Source: an uncultured Actinomycetes bacterium | GTDB taxonomy: Bacteria; Actinomycetota; Actinomycetes; Nanopelagicales; Nanopelagicaceae | NCBI GenBank assembly: GCA_903867285.1 | Contig: CAIPQX010000110.1 | Coordinates: forward strand, 1-9,683 | Direction of reading: 5' to 3' | DNA: 9,683 nucleotides | In this document: positions 6,467 through 9,683 of the stretch, piece by piece | Layout: each line of letters begins with the position of its first letter | How positions within the stretch are numbered: the first letter of the stretch is position 1 | Notes under the pieces: model-generated | Seen by the model: the letters and a program-made list of their open reading frames with translations, nothing else | What the model was told of the DNA's origin: nothing | The model's database searches: none | Translations under genes and position numbers: made by a program

Positions 6467-7438
6467 TTACAGCCACCCAGACTTCTTAAAGGTCCTAAAG
6501 AGGAATGCCGTCAGAGTTACCATGACCCCGAGAACTATGTAATATCCATATTTAGTGCTGAGCTCAGGCATATGGTGGAAGTTCATTCCATATATGCCTG
6601 CCAGCATTGTTGGCCCTGAGGCCAGCGCCACCCAAGCAGATATTCGTCTAACATCAATATTTTGCTGCACTTGAATATGCGCCAAATCCGCTTGCAGCAC
6701 CGAGGTAATTAGCGAGTCCAATCCGGATGCTTGCTCGCACGCTTGTAACAAGTGGTCTGAAGTGTCGCGAAAGAATGGTTTCAATCGCTCGGGAACGGCA
6801 TGAACAAATCCGCTAAATAATCGACTAATCGGAACTACAAGCGGTTCGATGGCATGTTTAAATTCGATAATTTCCCGCTTGAGGAAGTAGATCTCTTCGG
6901 AATATGTTTGCCTCTTGCCGGTGAAAACTTTATTTTCGACGGCCACGACTTCTTCTTCCAGCTGGGTGGCAATATTCGTGTAGCCATCAATAACGCGATC
7001 GACCACGGCATGCAATACTGAAAAAGGTCCTAGCTGCAGCAAGTCGGGTTTCTCTTCTAGCTCATGCCGAATCTTCGACAAAGGATGACCTTCACCATGT
7101 CTTACTGTCACGATGAAATGGGAATCGATAAAACACATGAGCTCGCCGGTCGTGATTTCTTGGGCCTTCTGATCAAAAAATACTGTCTTCAAAACAAAAA
7201 AGGTTAAGCCGTCGTAGTCCTCAATCTTTGGCCTTTGATTAGCGCTGATCGCATCTTCAACTGCCAGTGGGTGAAAGTTAAGTTCTCCAACCACCATATC
7301 GAATTCAGCTTGAGAAGGTTCGGCCAGCCCCAGCCAGACGAAGCCACCGTCGCGTCTAGCCATATCAACTAAGTCAGATATATCTTCCGGTCCTTCAACT
7401 CTGGAACCATCTTGGTACAGGGCGACGTCAACAATCAT
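6467..7438 (-). CDS. corA: CorA-family Mg2+/Co2+ channel
   Basis: Divalent cation channel of the CorA/MIT family, 323 residues, a homopentamer in the cytoplasmic membrane that imports Mg2+ (and Co2+, Ni2+). A cytoplasmic N-terminal alpha/beta domain (about 1-130) contains FHPLAVEDAISANQRPKIEDYDG. Long stalk helices follow (about 150-260). TM1 (about 264-283) ends in the universal selectivity motif YGMNF (283-287, GMN at 284-286), and a short periplasmic loop HHMPEL leads to TM2 (about 298-316) and a basic tail KKSGW. On the complement AGGA (7446-7449) is seven bases before the ATG at 7438 and overlaps the stop region of the upstream MOSC gene, from which it is separated by nine bases, so it is probably the second gene of an operon. 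No terminator of quality follows in the 80 bases before the convergent hydrolase. Confidence 0.95.
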   Translation of the reverse strand: MIVDVALYQDGSRVEGPEDISDLVDMARRDGGFVWLGLAEPSQAEFDMVVGELNFHPLAVEDAISANQRPKIEDYDGLTFFVLKTVFFDQKAQEITTGELMCFIDSHFIVTVRHGEGHPLSKIRHELEEKPDLLQLGPFSVLHAVVDRVIDGYTNIATQLEEEVVAVENKVFTGKRQTYSEEIYFLKREIIEFKHAIEPLVVPISRLFSGFVHAVPERLKPFFRDTSDHLLQACEQASGLDSLITSVLQADLAHIQVQQNIDVRRISAWVALASGPTMLAGIYGMNFHHMPELSTKYGYYIVLGVMVTLTAFLFRTFKKSGWL

Positions 7439-7447
7439 TTAAGAATC

Positions 7448-8107
7448 CTAATCGCTAGGTGAAGCTGAATTACTTACTCGTTTTGCCCAGTCGCGATAAT
7501 CATCAGAAAGTTCCTTGACCGCTGCAATTGAGGTGATCTTATCGCGGGCACCTGAACGGGCGGCAAAGACATCAGCGATTGTGATCCCATGCGAAGGGCG
7601 GCTCGTAACTTGGATTCCCGCACCCTTTTCAATGGATCCTTCTTCGATGATTCGTAAATATGCACCCGATCGATTTGCCTCCGTAAATTCCTTTATCAGG
7701 GTTGGACGATCCCAGAAGCCGGCAAAGATTCTGCAGGGAATTCGCGGCTCGGAAACTTCGAGAAGCAATTCCCCGATTTTCCAGCGCTCACCTATCACTG
7801 CACTGGAAAGGTCAAGATCCAGGGTTGTGAGATTTTCGCCGAATTGACCGGGCGAGATTGATTTCCCGATCTTCGCTTCCCACCACAGAGCATCTTCGCG
7901 CGCATAGGCATAAACCGCCTTGTTATAACCGCCATGATTCACTCGATCAACAACGGTGTCTCCGACTACTCCCTCACCGCTAAAAAGGACAGGGCCTTCA
8001 ACTCCAGTTTTATTGATACCCGTACGGTTGGTGAACTCTGTCCAATTATGCGGCTGGCTTTCTCGAGCAAGATTGATGGAGAGCACTCGACCTGCCGCCA
8101 TATTCAT
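7448..8107 (-). CDS. MOSC-domain protein, YiiM-like
   Basis: A 219-residue MOSC protein resembling E. coli YiiM, a family that uses a molybdenum cofactor to reduce N-hydroxylated compounds. The family features run in order: GVVGDTVVDRVNHGGYNKAVYAYA (46-69), WWEAKIG (75-81), FGENLTT (89-95), IGERWKIGELLLEVSEPRIPC (105-125) with the conserved Cys125 that binds the cofactor sulfur/Mo in MOSC proteins, FAGFWDRP (128-135), and a C-terminal alpha-helical segment after HGITIADVF. Partner redox proteins are not in the window. The start at 8107 is six bases from a TAAACT -10 element with no good SD; a second in-frame ATG lies two codons in. It precedes corA by nine bases, so both are likely cotranscribed. 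The physiological link to CorA is unclear. Function is inferred from family. Confidence 0.88.
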   Translation of the reverse strand: MNMAAGRVLSINLARESQPHNWTEFTNRTGINKTGVEGPVLFSGEGVVGDTVVDRVNHGGYNKAVYAYAREDALWWEAKIGKSISPGQFGENLTTLDLDLSSAVIGERWKIGELLLEVSEPRIPCRIFAGFWDRPTLIKEFTEANRSGAYLRIIEEGSIEKGAGIQVTSRPSHGITIADVFAARSGARDKITSIAAVKELSDDYRDWAKRVSNSASPSD

Positions 8108-8113
8108 GCCGGG

Positions 8114-8119
8114 AGTTTA
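8114..8119 (-). promoter_or_regulatory. candidate leaderless -10 element of the MOSC-corA operon
   Basis: On the complement TAAACT matches TANNNT and is followed by exactly six bases (CCCGGC) and then the ATG at 8107. A GAGG overlaps just upstream but would be 12 bases from the ATG. No -35 of quality. It lies in the 8108-8196 divergent region shared with the dehydrogenase gene. Confidence 0.5.
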
Positions 8120-8167
8120 CCTCTTCCGCTATTGGCTCGTGGGTGAGGGCCAATTAGGCTGACACAA

Positions 8168-8173
8168 TAACTT
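8168..8173 (+). promoter_or_regulatory. candidate -10 element of the dehydrogenase gene
   Basis: TAACTT fits TANNNT; transcription from near 8180 would leave a short leader containing the GAGG at 8187-8190. No convincing -35 is seen. Confidence 0.25.
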
Positions 8174-8196
8174 TCTATCGAGAAGCGAGGATGAGA

Positions 8197-8985
8197 GTGA
8201 AGGAATTAGAAAACAAGGTCGCACTTGTTACCGGTGCAGGCAAGGGAATCGGCCGCGCGATAAGTCTCGCTCTGGCAGGTGAAGGTGCGCAACTTATTCT
8301 AGCGGGAAGAGATATTCCAGCTTTGAATGGCACTGCGGAACTGATTGCCTCTTTAAAGGTCGCCCCAACACCACTTGTTTGTACTATTGATCTGCTCGAC
8401 CTCGCCACTATCCAAAACTCTGTCGCGCAATCTTTAGAAACTTTTGGCCATATTGATATCTTGGTGAACAACAGCGGCATTGCCGGCAAAGCCGCGCCGC
8501 TCTGGGAGTTGAGTGAGGCCGAATGGGATGAAACCATCGACACAAATCTCAAAGGTCCCTTTCTGCTCTCGAAAGCAGTCATCCCTTCCATGATCTCGCG
8601 AAAGTCTGGCTCCATCATTTTCATCGGATCTATAACAGGAAAACGGCCGCTCATAAATCGCAGCGTGTATGCCGCCTCCAAACTTGGCATGGTAGGAATG
8701 ATGCGCACCCTAGCTTTAGATCTAGGTAAGCACGGAGTGCGAGCAAATCTCATCTCACCTGGATTCGTTGCTGGTCCACGATTGGATAGCGTCATCGCTC
8801 AGGTGGCAAGACGAGAAGAGAGGACTCTCGAAGAACTGAAGGCTAAGTGGCTGGAGATGGTACCTACGGGAAGATTTGTCACTCCAGAAGAGGTCGCGCA
8901 AGGCGTGCTATTTCTTGCATCCGATCGATCAGCCTCCACAACTGGTGAAGATCTGAATATTTCGGGTGGCTTGGTGATGTTCTAG
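8197..8985 (+). CDS. short-chain dehydrogenase/reductase, FabG-like
   Basis: A cytosolic NAD(P)-dependent oxidoreductase of the classical SDR family. Numbering from an ATG at 8191, TGAGKGIG (14-21) is the dinucleotide loop and Arg40 after the second strand (ILAGRD) suggests NADP(H). NNSG (93-96) replaces the usual NNAG. The catalytic set Asn119, Ser147 (GSITG), Tyr160 and Lys164 (YAASK) is complete. SPGFVAGPR (189-197) and TTGEDLNISGG (250-260) close the fold; most FabG proteins have VDGG at the end. GAGG (8187-8190) abuts the ATG at 8191 but is six bases before the in-frame GTG at 8197, so GTG is the more likely start (262 residues). The substrate is unknown; 3-oxoacyl-ACP or a sugar/polyol are both possible. 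Divergent from the MOSC gene. No terminator is seen before the next gene. Confidence 0.9.
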   Translation: MKELENKVALVTGAGKGIGRAISLALAGEGAQLILAGRDIPALNGTAELIASLKVAPTPLVCTIDLLDLATIQNSVAQSLETFGHIDILVNNSGIAGKAAPLWELSEAEWDETIDTNLKGPFLLSKAVIPSMISRKSGSIIFIGSITGKRPLINRSVYAASKLGMVGMMRTLALDLGKHGVRANLISPGFVAGPRLDSVIAQVARREERTLEELKAKWLEMVPTGRFVTPEEVAQGVLFLASDRSASTTGEDLNISGGLVMF

Positions 8986-9022
8986 AGCGCTACTTCTCTC
9001 TGTGAAATTTAGAACTCTCGGT

Positions 9023-9028
9023 TAGATT
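9023..9028 (+). promoter_or_regulatory. candidate leaderless -10 element of the secreted-protein gene
   Basis: TAGATT is followed by exactly six bases (TAGCTC) and the ATG at 9035. There is no Shine-Dalgarno-like sequence between the upstream stop and the ATG, so leaderless initiation is the simplest reading. The -35 region is poor (GTGAAA at 9002-9007, 15-base spacing). Confidence 0.55.
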
Positions 9029-9034
9029 TAGCTC

Positions 9035-9559
9035 ATGAAAAAGGTTGCACTGGTCTTAGCGCTCATCACGACAACACTCATTTCAGTGAATCCCGCCCCA
9101 GCCATTGCTGGCGGCGACAAGTACCAAGATCTACAAACTCTGGTTAAATACCGAATTCTCAAACCAGCAAATACCTTAGGGCTCAAGCCCCTCAACTTCG
9201 AAGTGCGCCCTTGTCGGCTATTTCCGAAGAAGGATAAATATCTTCTAGCCGGTTTTGGATCGGCAGATATGGGAATCGCCGTAGTGGAAACAGCAGCCGC
9301 TTTCAACTGCACCGGTGTTGATCATCCACAATCCCTGGGAACCACAAAGATTAATGGAATCACCGCAAAGGTCGGGATTTACTGCGGCACTTCTACATGT
9401 ACGGCGGCTTCATTTGCCCAACACGGGGGAGAAATAACATTCACCCTTCCAGCGAAAAAGCCATACGGGGCAACATATGTACGTGTCGGAACTCAGGGTG
9501 GGTTTTCGCTAAAACAGCTCACGACTTTTGCAACGAGCCTCAAGCCGCTCGTCAAATAG
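9035..9559 (+). CDS. small secreted four-cysteine protein, unknown function
   Basis: The 174-residue product has a classic Sec signal peptide: MKK, a hydrophobic core (4-17), and a cleavage site after Ala-Ile-Ala (residue 25, before GGDKY). The mature part of about 149 residues is basic, with four cysteines (60, 92, 117, 122) that could form two disulfides outside the cell. It has no transmembrane segment, lipobox or recognised catalytic motif, and is probably an alpha/beta fold judging from alternating hydrophobic stretches (LNFEVRPC, IAVVETAAAF, AKVGIYC, GEITFTL, TYVRVG). I do not recognise the family. The gene stands alone after the dehydrogenase gene, with a leaderless-type promoter, and its stop is only six bases from the 3' end of the convergent tRNA. 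Confidence 0.78.
   Translation: MKKVALVLALITTTLISVNPAPAIAGGDKYQDLQTLVKYRILKPANTLGLKPLNFEVRPCRLFPKKDKYLLAGFGSADMGIAVVETAAAFNCTGVDHPQSLGTTKINGITAKVGIYCGTSTCTAASFAQHGGEITFTLPAKKPYGATYVRVGTQGGFSLKQLTTFATSLKPLVK
9533..9552. terminator. weak hairpin, possible U-less terminator for the tRNA or the secreted-protein gene
   Basis: ACGAGC (9533-9538) and GCTCGT (9547-9552) form a 6-bp inverted repeat with an eight-base loop, inside the last codons of the secreted-protein gene and about 13 bases beyond the tRNA 3' end on the minus strand. No T-tract follows on either strand, so this may be only coding sequence. Confidence 0.2.
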
Positions 9560-9565
9560 TTAGCG

Positions 9566-9638
9566 TGCCCCGAGTGGGGGTCGAACCCACACTTGGAGGA
9601 TTTTAAGTCCTCTGCCTCTGCCATTGGGCTATCGGGGC
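9566..9638 (-). tRNA. tRNA with anticodon UAA (Leu by codon), short variable loop
   Basis: On the complement a 73-base cloverleaf is clear: acceptor GCCCCGA (9638-9632) pairs fully with TCGGGGC (9573-9567); D arm GCCC...AGGC with a C-A mismatch at the loop side and a loop containing GG; anticodon stem GAGGA/TCCTC with loop CTTAAAA, giving anticodon UAA (UUA codons, leucine); variable region CAAGT of only five bases; T arm GTGGG-TTCGACC-CCCAC; discriminator A (9566). CCA is not encoded (bases after it are CGC). Bacterial tRNA-Leu normally has a long variable arm and about 85 bases, so the body type is class I while the anticodon is leucine. The tRNA identification is secure; the amino acid is inferred from the anticodon and the A73. 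Confidence 0.9.
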
Positions 9639-9652
9639 GCAATGGAAAGCAG

Positions 9653-9658
9653 AGTCTA
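9653..9658 (-). promoter_or_regulatory. candidate -10 element of the tRNA gene
   Basis: On the complement TAGACT fits TANNNT and lies 14 bases before the mature tRNA 5' end, leaving a short 5' leader for RNase P. No good -35 is seen before the window ends. Confidence 0.35.
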
Positions 9659-9683
9659 CAGGCTAGTTACTGGGGGTCTCCCA

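Noticed and set aside
7515..7847. 110-residue plus-strand reading frame
   Set aside because: Antisense shadow of the MOSC gene, with no supporting motif.
8175..8795. 206-residue minus-strand reading frame
   Set aside because: Antisense to the dehydrogenase gene, whose catalytic motifs are complete; the antisense product has low-complexity Ser/Arg/Pro-rich composition and no recognisable domain.
9397..9606. 69-residue plus-strand reading frame ending in RVGVEPTLGGF
   Set aside because: Its tail is the translation of the antisense strand of the tRNA at 9566-9638, a well-known artefact, and the rest is out of frame with the signal-peptide-bearing gene.

Overview
The window looks like a piece of an actinobacterial (Actinomycetota) chromosome of moderate GC content, possibly a small-genome planktonic lineage. 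This is inference from gene families, compact spacing and the promoter style. Several genes carry a TANNNT -10 element exactly six bases before the ATG and lack a Shine-Dalgarno sequence, as expected for leaderless mRNAs, which are common in this phylum. No mobile element, CRISPR array or phage gene was seen, and no stretch over 300 bases lacks a gene.

Layout. Bases 2-1366 (+) are the 3' part of a DHA2-type drug-efflux MFS transporter, closed by a strong bidirectional terminator (1376-1415) shared with a convergent small three-helix membrane protein (1423-1809, -). Divergent from that is a two-gene membrane-quality module: NfeD-like protein (1869-2306, +) and SPFH/stomatin protein (2316-3182, +). 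Next is a two-gene sugar-phosphate module: a divergent FruK/LacC-type PfkB kinase (3324-4313) and a class I fructose-bisphosphate aldolase (4315-5202), followed closely by a membrane-anchored NylB/class C-type serine hydrolase (5220-6386), all on +. On the minus strand lie a YiiM-like MOSC protein (7448-8107) and a CorA-type Mg2+/Co2+ channel (6467-7438), probably one operon. Divergent from MOSC is a FabG-like short-chain dehydrogenase (8197-8985, +), then a small secreted four-cysteine protein of unknown family (9035-9559, +). The window ends with a minus-strand tRNA (9566-9638) with anticodon UAA.

How the genes work together. The kinase and aldolase would convert a ketohexose phosphate to the bisphosphate and split it to trioses. 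An inverted repeat lies across a candidate promoter in front of the kinase and suggests specific regulation. NfeD and SPFH proteins are known partners in membrane microdomain scaffolds.

Most of the window is ordinary housekeeping and transport content. The points most worth a second look are the tRNA with a leucine UAA anticodon on a short-variable-loop body, the exact repetition of the leaderless promoter geometry at four genes, the kinase with an altered substrate-site aspartate, and the operator-like repeat upstream of it. I did not find a convincing previously undescribed multi-gene system.
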